Shown: positions 42,171-55,743, counted from the first letter of the stretch. The stretch: DNA of 64,000 nucleotides from Myoxocephalus aenaeus (GCA_038501785.1 JBAMJR010000047.1:5980001-6044000); one strand, 5' to 3'. Notes: a model not told the origin generated them from the sequence alone. Made by a program: numbers and translations.

Positions 42171-43069
42171 GCAGGTAGTCGTCTGACTGTGGAGAGCGAG
42201 CTCAGGAACAGACAGATCTTTTTTTGTTTTTGGTGGAGCTTATACGACAGTTTTCTGTGCGATGTGACGAGTTTATAAGAAAGACAAATACTGTTGTTCT
42301 GTGCCTTTTTGTGTGATTAAAAAGCTGTAACAAAAAGCATGTTTCATTACCTACTACAACATCTCCACTTGAGGTGCTTTATTTGTTATCATTACAAGTA
42401 AGACCCATTTGTTTTTTCTTTCTTTCTGAAGATCACATTACCGTCCTTGTGTGCATGCGCAGGGGTTTATCCTTTCAAGGTTGTTATTTTAAAGCCTCGA
42501 ATGTCTCTTGGAAATTGGCAGCCTGGCTATGTGTGCGAGGCTGCCTGCCACACAGATGTTTTTAAGTGTCAGTGCCAGTATTGCAAAAGAAATGAGCTGC
42601 ACGCAAATGTGAAAGTGCCCTGCTATGTTGTGTAATGCGCCCTGAGAATTGTATTCCGTTATTTATTTCCCTCCCACCAACAACGATCTCTGCTGTGTTG
42701 GGACCCCCTTCTCAACTCAGACTTATTATTCCATTGCACAGTACACTAATAAAGAGCACTCACAGCGTGTTTACATTGTTTTGAATTGAAGGAGCAAGCA
42801 GTTTTTGTGGAAGGGACCCAGTGATGAGTCCAACGCGTTGTTATAAATGAGGGCCCTCGCCAGAGGTTCTTTGGCGGGTCAGTGAAGCTCTCAGAGAGGA
42901 GATGGGGACTTGCAAACACACTTTAAAAATCTTCAATAGGTTTCGAGTCCACATTGTTAAATCTATCCTGTGTGTCTGTGTCCGCCCTTGAACCACTTGA
43001 ACTGTCCAGTCGGCCCCGAGTGCGTAGGGGCCTGGAAAAGACGTCAAGCTGGAGAAGTTAATTGGTCCG

Positions 43070-43520
43070 GTGAGAGAATGGAGGGAGGAAGATGGAGAGT
43101 GCATTTGACAGAATGAAAGAAAGGCAGAGACACAGACGGAATATGCCAATAAAAGAGGGAAAAGTCTGGGAGGGGAGCAGTCACAGGGAAAATAAAGAAC
43201 GGGAGGTTGAAAGAAGAAGGGAGGAAGATGACAGACGGGTGGAGGAAGTGAGACAGCTTGTCAGGGAGCTGGTGAAAAGACGGAGACGGGGTGCAGAATA
43301 GGGGTTGTGGAAGATTGAGAGATCGGGTTGAAATGAAAGCAGCTGTAAAGGGAACTGAGGGGGGAAATGAAAATGGATTGAATGGGGACACGAGGGGAGA
43401 AACAAAAGGGAAAAGATGAGCGATGGTAATCGAGAGGATGCGTGCGAAGCCTCGACTGATGAGAACAGAGAAGAGGAAAGGAAAAGGCTTTCATGTCTCT
43501 TTTCGTGCTGCGATTGGAGA
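43070..43520. other. Purine-rich strand-asymmetric tract
   Basis: About 450 bp in which the plus strand is strongly A+G (GGAGGGAGGAAGATGGAGAG and similar). Short open frames on both strands are composition artefacts. Similar but weaker tracts lie at 10500-10620 and 45500-45860. Confidence 0.6.
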
Positions 43521-44574
43521 ATGAATTATAGTTGCGGCAGAGAGCAGGAGAATATTAACCTGACACTCATCCTGAATTCAGATTTCGCTCCTCGTCGTCA
43601 TTCAGTCTCAAACTGCCATCCTCGCGCTGGCTCTCAAACAAACCGGAGCAGAGGGCATTGTTGAAACCCCCGTCTTGTCTAGTTCATCTTAATCTTTAAG
43701 TACGAGGCTTTTCAGAGACGTGTGGGTTTTTCAGAACGAGGCAGCGAAATGGCCACCTTGGAAAGTATCTCTCACGCATTCTCTCGAATGCGGAGAGGGT
43801 TGTTGCTTTGAATCAAAATAAATCAAATGGTAAAAGAAGAAAAAAGGAAAAGAGAGATGCCAGGCTAAAACTGGGTGAACGGGAAGGGGAAAAAAACACT
43901 TATGACAATGAATTCTCCATCAAGTAAGCGGATAAAGTCGCAACACACTTAACCACCATATGTGCCCGTTTTTATTTCCACCAGGGTTCTGTTGACCTCC
44001 CCTCAGTGTTTGACGGATTACTCCGTTCCTCTCAAGTCATGCATAATAAGTGCTCATTCATGAATGAGGCTCATATGGTATACACCCACCGCCGTTTATA
44101 TAATACATCTGGCGGTGGGATGTGTGACCGGCTGACTATGAAATCACAACGGTTCCAGCAAACGTAGGCGGTTGCTGAGACCTGCACTAGTTTCAATTCA
44201 TTGTCATTAGGGTGTCCTTGCCTAGGTTGTTTCCATCAAGCGGGAGAGAAAGGAAAGAAGGGCAGAGGACACACCCACCCACGGCCTCCGTCACTCGGCA
44301 GCTCCACGTTCACGAGCTCCCTATGAGGCTCCAGCCAAGAAAAATATCAAGATTATGAGCCAGATTTGCTGCATGTGGATTTGGCAATCAGCCAATCTGC
44401 CATCTACAAATGTTTGCAATATTATATTATTGTATGTTTCCTTTTGTAAAAGGGGCTAATACAGTATCTTGACGATCGGACCTATTTCTCATTGAGCTTC
44501 ACCTGTTTGGTCACCAGACAGACATTGATGGAAGAAAGGCAGTTATTTGTCAGATCCTTGTCAAGGTGAGGTCC
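43521..44574. other. Gene-free DNA
   Basis: Unique-looking; includes the CTCATTCATGAATGAG palindrome and adjoining GGCGGTGGG hairpin. No gene seen. Confidence 0.55.
44053..44068. repeat. 16-bp perfect palindrome CTCATTCATGAATGAG
   Basis: Self-complementary over 16 bases. It sits in an AT-rich, homeodomain-motif-like stretch and is followed by CCCACCGCC/GGCGGTGGG (44085-44119), a 9-bp-arm hairpin. Confidence 0.7.
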
Positions 44575-44650
44575 AGAAAAGATGACATAACAATGGGGCT
44601 TTAGTTGATGTGTACATCAACTAAAGCCCCATTGTTATGTCATCTTTTCT
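44575..44650. repeat. 76-bp perfect palindrome (37-bp arms, 2-bp centre)
   Basis: Left arm 44575-44611, centre GT at 44612-44613, right arm 44614-44650. Every arm base pairs. It begins AGAAAAGATGACATAACAAT and is not part of a recognised transposon. Base pairing stops abruptly at both outer ends. Confidence 0.95.
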
Positions 44651-44873
44651 CATGCCAATATATTGACAATCATGTGTTCTCTCCACGTGTTCTGCGTAGG
44701 AGTACGAGGCTCTCTCCTTCATCTTAGAATCAACTGGACAAAGGTTATTATTAAGCCAATTGCTAATACTCTAAATGTAAATGTGGGCCGTTCACCCGTA
44801 CAGCTATTCCAGAACATTTCTCCACAAAGGTAGGTGTAGTTTCTGGCATGTTTTTTCTTTTTGTACTTTCTTT

Positions 44874-44916
44874 CACGGTACATACATGCCCACGATGTGT
44901 GCATGTATGTACCGTG
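44874..44916. repeat. Short-loop inverted repeat, 20-bp arms, 3-bp loop
   Basis: Left arm 44874-44893 (CACGGTACATACATGCCCAC), loop GAT, right arm 44897-44916. 19 of 20 positions pair, with one mismatch near the loop. It lies 224 bp from the 76-bp palindrome. Confidence 0.9.
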
Positions 44917-47900
44917 TTCTGTTCTACATCTCCAACATGTGCTGCCTTTGCTGTAATTAGACCCACGTTGCTGAGTAAATTTGCCTCTGGCTTTTATGAT
45001 ATATACCCCATTATCAGAAAGAATCCTAAGCCATGTTTATTCATTACACGTACAAACCCAGGTCATTTTCTCTTTCATTAGGCTTTAACAACGAGTGTTA
45101 TCTCAGCGACTCATCTCATACTGCTTTGATGCTTTATGAATCATCATTGCTAGTTCTAGGTAGTACTCTCTTGGGTTTGTTTCTTGATGGGTGTGAGTGA
45201 GCGTCTTATTTACTATACACTCTCTTTGAGGATAGGTCATTAGGTATTCTGAAGTACTTATTGTCTATTATCTTTTTCTCTGCTTATCTTTATAATTCCC
45301 AATAAACAGCTTTGACTACAAACCTTTACATTATTAAATTTGCTACGGTTAATATGGACGTTTGTGCTCACTGAAGCGCACTAATACACCACAGTGTATT
45401 TTATATCTTTGAATATATCTATATGGAGAGGACCCCAGCATCAAATGGGCCCACATTTAATCCAACTATAATAAGAGGCATACAAGCACCCGCACATGTC
45501 TGATAGAGAAAGATACTGAGGCTGGGAAAAGGGAAAGGAAGAGAAACACTTTGGAGCCAGCCAGTCAGCCAGCAAGCTAGCAAGCTAACAAAGCAGAGGA
45601 GAGCGTGGGTTGTCATCCCGATGTTTCTGTAGCTACACAACCATAAATTAAACCCCTGGGAGAGACCGAGAAGTGGATAGGGGAGGTATAAAGACTTGCT
45701 GAGGGAGTAAGAGAGAAAAGGTTGAGGGAGGGAAAGCAATAGAGCGAGTAAGAGAGTCAGGAATGATGACAGGAAGAAGGGAAGGAGAAAAAGGCGAAGG
45801 CTGGAGACCCAGCGGAGGTCCCGCAGACTGAACAAAAGAGGGAGTGGGAGGCAGCGGCTCCATCCCCTCCCTATCCACCCCTGCCAACTGTGCAGCGCTG
45901 AAGGCTTTCATCATCTCTGATTTTTGTGGGCTTGATTTTCTGATTTTCGAGATGCATCGCATCAGCGAGTGTGTATATTGTGGAGATCACACAGACCGAG
46001 ACGGATCATTTGTAAGGCTCGTGAGTTCCTCAATAGTTCGGGGTTGTACATGAGCAGCTGCAACGTTCTGGGAAACGAGGGAACACTGTCGAGAAAGAAA
46101 GACAAACAAAATCACTGCAAGAACACCGGTTCCATCGGATTTGTGTCTTCCCTTTCCAATGCATTTTTAAATAGGATGGGTCACATCATACACGTAAGGG
46201 CACAATGTCAGCTGTCAGTTAAAGTGGTATGGATTGAGACGGTTATTGCTCACACAAACACGGACACACACAAAGTTCTTACCTTGCCCCGGTGCAAAAG
46301 GCCTCCCACACAGGGAGTGTTTTGGTATTGTTAGAGGAGATGCAGTCATCCATCATCCAGCCATCAAGGGAGAGACAGTGACAGGTTATAGATTGGCTTG
46401 CTCTCTCGCTCGCTCTCTCTCTCCTTTTTTTTTCTTCTTTTTTTTTCTCTGGGGAGAGGACATGGGACGGAAGATTTGCTCCACGGTAATCAGCACCCAA
46501 CCTGCTGTCCATCTCGGGTAATATAGTGAAGAGCATCCACAGTGAGTCAGCGCTGAAGTGGCGCCCCTCACAGATTTATCTTTCAAGACTTCTTTCCAAA
46601 ATTGAAGCATCTGCGACTTAAAAAAACAATTGTCTTTTCCCATACTGTATGCTGAAATGACATCATGTCTGGCATTGAAATCAGAAGGTTTGCCTTTTTC
46701 TTAGTTATTAAATTGGCGATGGACATATATTGCGGATTTCTATTAGAGTCAACCTAAAATTATAGTTTATATGAGTATATTCTAAGAGAATCTTCCCACC
46801 ATGCACCAGGGCAACAGACTCATGGAGATAAATCATATTGTATGCAAATTCTTGCATTATTACATTGTCACCTGTATTGTAATTGCTGTTTCCACAATTT
46901 CATTGTTGTTCTTAATCAGTTATTGAGAATAAGTTGTTAGACCTGATTGTGGTTGTGTGACTGGTGGTTATTCTTTTAACCTTTAAATTGCAGTACTTTT
47001 GCTGTTTAGTCCGGAGCCTGCATAGCATAGTACAGTTAGTAAGTAGTGTAATATTCTAGTCACGCTAAACTGTTAAAAAAAAAAATCATGTTTTCCTTGA
47101 TTGATCCTGTTAGCATATGTATTTCACTCTGGTGTTCTACCACCTCAAAATCAATAACTGACACGATTTAAAGAAAAGAAAAAAAACTTAAAAACATTAC
47201 CATGATGAATACTTTGAGATGCGGTTGAAAGCTTTTCACTGTGTATTAACCAGCCTTTTTCCATACGTAGACAACACTTCCAGATACAGATCACTCTTTA
47301 ATGTAAATGGTGTAGAGAGGAATTGTCTGGGAGCAAAACAAATACTTTCTTTTAGCTATCAAGTCTGCTTTGATTCTATACGTTTCTCGCGGAGATACAC
47401 TTAATTCAGTTTTAGATGTATTCCGACCCACAGAGACGAGCAGGCGCTCCCTGTGCCTCCTATAGGATATTGCCACCGCAGTGTTGGAATAAAAAATATG
47501 GGGTCAACGTCGGAATGATATACAGTATGAAGTGCTTTGATATTCAACTCCAGATTGGTTTATTTTAACCTTGCTCTCTCTCCCGATCATTCTCCCCATT
47601 CCCCGTCCTCCATCAATGGATGCAATCAACTCCCCTCCCCCGCCGCACTCACCCCCACCGCCACCCCTCCAGGCCTTCCTGTGTCTCACTCTCAACTGGC
47701 GACAGCTATTCCCACAAGCCTTCTCCTATTGCTCGTATTTGTTAAACACAATCACTGGCTGGCTCCGCTTACCAGACCGCTAACCACAGCTCCTGTCAGA
47801 CATGACAGCACTTCATCAACAATGTAAATGGAGAAACGTGGGTTTAAGATACCGCAGTTTGTTATCGGAAGCATGTTATGAGAGCGGAAATCTACTCTTT

Positions 47901-49573
47901 AAGAGCGTAATAAGCCAAGATACAATGGGTTTTATAGGAGAAGAGTCTCATGAGGTTTTAGTTTTTTTAATTGCTGGGTCTGATTTCTTCTCCCTATCCT
48001 GCCCTTTTTAATTGCAGGTTCATCCAAAATAGAGCCATGCTCAGCTTCAAATGTACCTCTTACCCTCCCTCCAAACAGGGCTGTTTTCAGCATCACATTT
48101 GGCACATAGCGCCACCCCACACCACCTTGAAAATACCTTCAAAAAAAAAGAAGAGGAAGTTGACCAGAGGGTGGAATGCAACATCAAACATAAAAAATTG
48201 GCTCTTTCATAGTCACCAGCCATTATAGGCAGTTTCCTTCTCACTGCTGGCTTCTGATGATATGAGTCACAAGTGGCGTCTCATGCCATAGTGGAGTTGT
48301 TTTACCACTACTGCCTTGGAGCTATCTTTTTGGAGGGCTTCCAAAACTCAAAACAAGGTTGATAGGGAGAACAGGGACAAAGTGTTTTTGTCTCATCGGC
48401 ATACAGATGGAGAAACCATTGCCATCTCCATCAGCAATAACAAATATAAAAAAAACATAAAAGATGATGTTTGAAGTAGGCACAAACATTTTTCAGCTGA
48501 GCTGTGTGGCCTTGTGTCTTTCAAATCCGGTCAAACCTCAATTTTATAGTTTCATAAATGGTGCATTTGTCTATCGAAAAATAAACATGTTATTATAATC
48601 TTTGATTCTGTAAAGTGTACCTTTTGATAGCTTAGTGACTTTTGCATGTTAACGGTAATATCCCTCCACTGGGCTCATGTTAGATTTTGCAATTACAGCA
48701 TTGGTTTCATACAGTGTAATGCCTTTTTTTGTTATCTCTCTTTTAAACCAGGAGATTTATCCGCAGCAGAGCCACGTCCCAAAGCCCACTAATTTTGACC
48801 TGCCACCTCTTGGTTTGCTGCAATTCCAGTGCACAAAACACAAAGCAAGATAATACCAAAATAAACCTCATAATCTGCTTGTAGTCTGCTGCACTATAGC
48901 GCTCGCCAACGTGCAGGCATGTGGTCACGCGTGTGCCCGTGTGCATGTTTTGTTGTGCTCATAGATGAGTCGGCAGCTCCAGTGTTCTTTGTGCGAGAGC
49001 GCGCTAGAATGCCAAAGGCATCTGTTGACCCAGCTGGCATTTGCTGAGCGGTTGTAGTACGCCAGGTTAAGGACAACATTTATCCAGCATGCATTTGTAT
49101 TTGGGTATTGTGCATTGGTGATTGTGTGTGAGCGAGAGAGAGAGATAGGTTTTATATGTTTGTATTTTGTGTGTGGGTTTGTGCACCGGGGGGTTTAATG
49201 TCTGTTAATTCTGGTGAGGAACATAAAAAAATAATCTGTCAAAGGTTATTCAACAGCCAAAAGGGTCCAAAAAAAGGCAGCCGGCAGCCAGAAATAGCCA
49301 TGAAATAAATTCCACCACACCAAACAATAGATTAATTGGCGGGAGCATTTTTCCGTAACAATTGCTCAGTTTCTCGTCACGTGGTTTGCCGCAACAACCC
49401 TTTATTCCCTTATCTCCTATACATGAGCAGAACATACACACAGAACATACACACATAGAAAAAAATAGCTACCTTTAACAAAGAGGAATGAAGACATTCG
49501 TGGAAAGCTTTGCAATGTCAGTGAATGTTTTTTTTTTTTTTTTCCTCTCTCTCTTTTGGTGGACTTTTGTTGT
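44917..49573. other. Gene-free DNA
   Basis: Purine-rich at 45500-45860, pyrimidine-rich at 46400-46450, CCACC-rich at 47640-47670. Open frames of 121-138 codons at 45419-46334 are compositional. No gene seen. Confidence 0.55.
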
Positions 49574-49617
49574 TGATGATGATGATGAGGATGATGATGA
49601 TGATGATGATGAGGATG
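49574..49617. repeat. (GAT)n trinucleotide repeat
   Basis: GAT units with two GAG interruptions. Confidence 0.9.
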
Positions 49618-52600
49618 TGTGTTTGTTGCAAGCTGCCACAAACTGTCAGGCTAAATAGAGTAGGTGTGGAGGAAGTCATTTCCTCCCCCAACCCTGTCTT
49701 GAACAGCCTATCGATTTGCCAGTCGCCAAAGAGTGACAAAGGAGTGAAAAATCTAAACATACCCGTCTGAATGGCGCGCTGTGATTCCGAGGGAGGGCAA
49801 ACAATGTAGTAAGAAGGGAAAAGGTATGAATAAAAGAAGGATGACTTCTTCTTTCCCAGCAACTTTGCACGTACAGCATTTGATGCAGAAGAATCCACCT
49901 TGAATAGAGGCTGTCATTCACTATTCTGTTTCTAAAGCCCTGTTCAGATGTCACTCATGTGACGCTAGTCATGGCTCTCTTTCCCTGCTCATAAACACAT
50001 AGCTGTCTCATGTCATGGCTGAAAATTGTTTGCACTGAATATTTAATTGAATGTCCGACGTATAGTCGAGGTTAAATGATTTTAACTCTTTTAGATCGCA
50101 TCTCCGGTCATGTAGTGCACCTATTTACCGAGAGGTGCAAAAAAAGAAAAAATACATTTTATATCAGAATTCAATCATCTTTTCTTCCTGTAGAACAAAA
50201 TAGGAGGTATGTCAGCCTCTACCAACTGATTTCAACCAACAATACCATGACATCCATAATCAACCTGCAACTTTTAGCAATGAGGGAGGCTCCATACGTC
50301 TTCATTCTATGCCCGCCCACTTTGTAGCAGTCCAATCAAATGCAATACATTTGATATAAGTCCCTCTTGTAACTGTATACCGCTCAAATGTTCTGTTTCA
50401 CCAGGGAAAAAGTCACGGTGCACAAGCTAAACACACTTACTTCTGTTTCACCTGGACTTTGACGACTAGTGTGCGAGTCTCCCGTAGACCAGGCTTTAAG
50501 CCCATGATGCTGTGCACATATGGACACTGGTCAACATATGTCACACAATGTTGACGCTTAGCATTAACATATCAAAGCCTGCCATGTGCCTTCTCAATGG
50601 TAGTGCAGCTCCCCCGGCTCAGTATGTGGCAATGCAAATGCGCCTCATGTTTTCGCTCTGCTTCGGGTTGATATCTCTTTAAAGTGGAGTTCAAAGCTCC
50701 AAGGAGCTGAAGCCACCGAGCATGCAAATCTGAAGGAAAGGAAAAGTGAAATGTGTGGGATCTTGTTTTGGAAATGATGCATTTAGGTATCTGGTAAGAT
50801 TAATCAGGCTCACTGAAATTACCATGTCTTGAAAGGTTATTCCAAGACACTTCATTATGCTCATTTTGGAAAACAAATGACTCATTGAAACAAAGGAAAA
50901 AGTATTATCCTTGAAATGACACCGCTTTGGTACCAAAGGATCCGCCATGTCTGTCAAGTGTAATTGCGCTACTTTGCAATTCATGAAACTTGGAATTAGT
51001 TCCGACAGGAAACAGTTATGTGCACGTACCCATTGCAAAGAATGAGACTCATCCCAATAAAACTGACAATTAGTTTTGCATAAAATATGAGAACATTGCT
51101 CTGTAAAAAAATTAAAAGGCTGAGAAAACTCAAGGCAACACTCATTTCAGTTTAAAATTGAGCTTGGTTTCCTTTTTTTCATCTTTCATATCTAGTTTAA
51201 GCCGTCATTGGCAAATGTTTCTAATCAATACTGATATGTTCTGTTCCATGACCATATCATCAGGGTTTGCATTGTTTTCAGTTTGATCAGAAGACAATGT
51301 GGCACCAAACCAAACTCCTGTCTGCTACGTTGAAATGGCAAAATGTATTGAATCTTGACACCTCTGAGACACACTGTATGGAAGGATGAACCACTGCCTT
51401 CATCATGTCATTTAGCTTAGTATTAGAACAAAGAATGATCTCTTCTGAATTAGACATACTGCATTGCATCCTGGGATGGTTTTGCTGGGAATATATGGTG
51501 GAAAGGCCATAACATGTCCACAAAACACAAGGGCTGAATCCACTTTCCAATGTTTCTTTCCCAAGCTATCATCTTTTGAATTAATAATACTGTGGAAAGA
51601 ATGCCCGCTTGAAAGCGCACAAAATCCCAATCGGAACAAACTGCCATGACCTAAAACAACAGTTTCTGTGTGTACTGGGTTTTCTTTCAACACGTGTTCT
51701 CATGTGAGGATTAGAAGAGCAGCGAGCCAGACAGAACTTCCTTGAGTGTCCTGCTTCCCAGAATTGGCATATCCCGCGGCGTAGAAATGACGTCCAAGAG
51801 AAGAAACGCGAGTGCCTGGAGGAAGCATCAGCACATGCTCAAGCTCTCCAATCCACAAATTGATACTTCAGAGCATCGTTGTCTACCATCAAGCACCTTA
51901 ATGCCACTTCTCCTTCAAGATGATAGCCCTGATTGACCAAATATACTAATGTAAAAATGGCAGCTACTGTATATACAACTGGAGGTACGCCAAACTCCCC
52001 TTGCTGTTCTCTGACCAGACAGATAATTGTAAGAAAGCATTGAGGCCAGGTTTCCTCAGCTTCAGCCTTAATGTCCCGCTGTAGAGTGTATGCGTGACCG
52101 TACATCCACCCACTTACACGAACAGTGTGGCGTTTATTAAAGCTCCGAGTCAGTCAGATAGTCCGGTGCGTCTTCCTTGCCCTGAACAAATCTCCTCACT
52201 TTGACTTCCAACAAACTCCATTTTGTATTGCAGCGGCTGTCGTTCCCATTCTAGCGGTGTAATCAGATCAGGTGGAGCCACGTGAAGCCTGAAATGCCAG
52301 TGAATGATGGGGAACCCGCGTGGCCGCTAAATGAAATCAATGAGATAATCGATAAGTGGGGGCTGGGAGAAGAGGATTACCAAGAGCTGGAGGAAACACT
52401 CTGGAGGCCATTTACTCATCTTGATTAAAGGCGCCGCTTGGTGGTTTGACGTGAGCCAGTGAGCAGTGGGTTGACACCCGATCCGGGTCAATTATGAGAT
52501 GATAAACTTTTAATTACTCTGGATATTTGTTTCATAGTCTGTCTGGCAGACATGGGAATATGAGTAAGGTTTGACATTTTTTAACTCTTATCTGCCAACG

Positions 52601-53744
52601 TTTTAACTCCTAGAGCTGGAAGGAAACACTACTTATTTCATGTGTTGCTGCTTTGTTGCAAGCCCGGCTGTGCTCTAAATCTCCGTCCTACTCTAGCTCT
52701 TGTTTAGTTGTCATGAAGCCAAATATACAACAATTAGACAGATTAGCCACTCTAACAATGACGTACAGTGATTGTATTGAAAAAGTACAACAGGCAAAAC
52801 TCTAGCCAGCACAAACCCATTTTGACCCCCTAAAGATTTCCATTTGTGGATGTAATTACACTGGAGAAGTGTTTTAAGATATGTTTGCATATTGAAAGGT
52901 ATATTAACAAGCTCAGTGGTTACACAAAGCTAATGCCGGCTGTGTTTCCTGTCATGTAAAAACACTCCAGCGCATTCAAGCCTCTACCAAATGAGGTCAG
53001 TGTACTCTGATTCCAAGACCAACATTAAATAATGGAGAGTATTCCATACAGTAACTATTGTGGATCGCAGAGAACATAACATTAATAAAACCCGACCACT
53101 GAGACTTATAGGCAAAGTGCTTTCCATAGGATGGGCTAATAATAACGTCTAGGAGTAACACCAATAAATCCACAGGGATAAGGCCAGATAATCACTACTG
53201 CACACACCCGTTGGCTGGCTCCAGCAGCAGGGGTTTCAGTGGCTGCAGAGTTTGGAAGTGCAGGACTACTGGCAACTCTTCAGTGCAACACATGGGACTT
53301 TCATCAAAGCTAACATCAAACGCTAATGCCCTTGCTGAAAAGCTTTTAGGGATTTTTACAAAACCTAAACATGAGCAGACACACTGGATCTGAGCCTAGG
53401 GAGCCCAATAAAAGCTAGCCACTGACGCTTTAGTGCTAATTAAAGGAAAAGACTGGTGTTTTGTATTGATTTTCCCATCACCATGCACCATCCATTTGTG
53501 GCTCCTAACTGTACTGAAGCTGAGACATCACAAGCAGGATATAATTATGCTGCATGACAGATTCTGTCCTTTGCATTGTGATTTGTTTCCAATGATACAT
53601 AGCTCAACTTGGGATATTGCAGCCCAACCTTGCTCCATAAAATGATGTTTAGGGGAAAAGTATTTTCTCCCAGACTACAGTTGCATTTTTAAGCAGTTTG
53701 AAACACAAGCATTGTAAATTGTAACAAAACAAAACACATGCAAC
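49618..53744. other. Gene-free DNA
   Basis: Holds the strongest enhancer candidate (52180-52540). Open frames near 50691-51693 (up to 115 codons, minus) match no family I know. Confidence 0.55.
52180..52540. promoter_or_regulatory. Candidate enhancer (homeodomain/TCF-type motif cluster)
   Basis: Dense non-repetitive motifs: GTGTAATCAGATC, CCACGTG (E-box), GAGATAATCGATAAG, CTTGATTAAAGG (TCF-like), TCAATTATG and TTTTAATTAC. No microsatellites and no coding frame. Composition resembles conserved vertebrate enhancers, and it lies 8 kb downstream of slitrk1. Conservation was not tested. Confidence 0.3.
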
Positions 53745-53935
53745 ACAACTACTGTTGGGTTTGGGCATCAAGACTGCTTGGTTAGGTTTAGTAAAAAGAA
53801 AAACATGGTTTTGCTTAAAATGATGTACTTGGTTCTGTTTAGACACGAACAGCAGTCTCCTGGGTGAAGCCCTGAGGGTTATTTTACCCAGACACCATCC
53901 CGACCTATTATCGACGTGAACTTCAGACTTATATG
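53745..53935. repeat. Fragment of an interspersed repeat
   Basis: Contains GCTTGGTTAGGTTTAGTAAA, then ACACGAACAGCAGTCTCCTG and CCCAGACACCATCC, in the order seen in a widespread percomorph repeat. No ends, target duplication or coding frame are visible. Assigned by resemblance only. Confidence 0.3.
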
Positions 53936-55334
53936 AAGCTTGTTTTATGATACTTCAAAAGCAAACGTTAAACACAAAAAAAGCATTTCCCTTGGAATGT
54001 ACTTCACAGCTTTAGTGTTACGGGAAGGTAATTTTTGAGGAGACAGGGCTGTGTGGCTAGTTCTCGAAGGTAGAACCTCAAAGGAACAACATTAAAAACA
54101 AAAAATCAAATGGAATACATTAAAACAATGCAGATACGCCTGCGGTAGCACAAAAACAAGACATAAGGTTAGTTGTGGGTGTTCAAGTTGTAATGGCAAT
54201 TCCAACTGATGACTAAACATCCAAACCAGCCACAGGAACACTTTTGTTGTTGTTGTTGTTTTTGCAGAGAGGTAACCCTGAAGCAAAGAAAGCCCAGCAT
54301 CCAAACACAGACCACAAACTAGTTCCCACCTGCTCTGGATTAAAACAAAGCAGGACCATTGAGACTTACACCAAAACTCGGAGTACGAGGTGTGCAGATG
54401 ATGTTATCCCTGCTGGAAGTGTTGCATCAACTGCCAGCTCCTCGGGGCCACTATCACACAAACTACGGCAGGCCTGCTGGGACACAGCAGTGTTGGAATG
54501 CTGTGTGCCCAGCGTGCAAAAGAGGCTACCGATCCTAACAGCTATTATCCATCGCATTAATGAATGGGTCCTACTGTTAGACACAGAGTCACGCGGAACT
54601 ACAGCACAGTAGCGCCTGACAGAAAGGAGTCTCTAATGGATTCAAACACAGGAAGTATAATGTTTTGAAGATATATTATCTTGTATAATGGAAAAGTATA
54701 CCACTCTGCTGCACAATTTATGGCATGTGTTGTTTTTCCATTAAATGTAGAATTTAGACAGCAGTAGTATTAAACCCACAGCAGTACGACAATGCGTTAA
54801 TGTTCCGCTCATTCCAACATTCATAAGATTTTGACTTCATATACACCGGTTGTGACTTATTTTGGATCCTCAGACGCCAGCCATCTTGGATTTTAGGGTT
54901 TACATACCCCGAAAAGGTAATAACTCCACATTCATGTTGTAGTGTCGGGCCTTTTATGATGATCATACAGCCAGCACTGCAGTCTAAATGTGTCATTTTC
55001 TCTCCAGGGTATAGCATCCAAGAATCATGACAGAATATTCTAAAAATACTAGGATATGACAATAATAATGCAATACAATGTAAAAACCGCCCATATAGAG
55101 CACAGTAACGAGATAGCATGACTTTGACCTTATTATGAAATGTTTTCCACATTGAATAAGGACGACATCAGGCAGTGCACTTGAACTAATTATAAGTATA
55201 AACCCTTCAGTGTGCATGGTGATATGAGCAGATGACAAATCAAACCTGTCGCATGTCTCTTGATGCCAACTCAGTCAAATCCAATGAAAATTCCTAAAGG
55301 CAAACATCGTTGTTTTACTCAACCTCAACCACAC
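53936..55334. other. Gene-free DNA downstream of slitrk1
   Basis: A short GTT repeat (54245-54260) and a 122-codon open frame (54244-54612) with no recognisable domain. No gene seen. Confidence 0.55.
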
Positions 55335-55340
55335 TTTATT
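55335..55340 (-). terminator. Candidate distal AATAAA polyadenylation signal of slitrk1
   Basis: By eye, this is the first canonical AATAAA on the minus strand after the stop-proximal one. It lies in an A/T-rich context about 2.6 kb past the stop codon. Confidence 0.35.
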
Positions 55341-55576
55341 TAACAAAATAGAAGCAGGTCAAATATCGCAAAGCATATAAATGTAACTTTGAAACACAGC
55401 GTTTGAAAATTATGACAAATCATCAGTGGGCTGTGGCACAGTAATACTCCACAGAAGAGACACGTATAGTTACCCCAAACCCCCGCCGCCACCGCCACCC
55501 GTTGTGATTGGACAGAGAAGCGGGGGAACAGAAGTTGAGGGGGGAGCAAGGTGACAGGACAGAAATTAAGGGAGGG

Positions 55577-55605
55577 GATGGTGATGATGATGATGATGAT
55601 GATGA
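55577..55605. repeat. (GAT)n trinucleotide repeat
   Basis: About nine GAT units, inside the probable slitrk1 3' UTR. Confidence 0.9.
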
Positions 55606-55743
55606 GTATTTGTCAAAGATCTGCTGAGATGTTAGTCCCCAAGGTCAAGCTGCGCATGGTTACATGGCGGTAGTAGGAAGAGGGAGGGGTGACAGCGGGG
55701 GAAGTAAGGGCGAATACACATACATGCAAATTGTCACGCCACT

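Larger units (their letters stand above)
39393..43069. other. Gene-free DNA
   Basis: Two GT microsatellites (40091, 40895) and the regulatory candidate at 41870. No gene seen. Confidence 0.55.
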
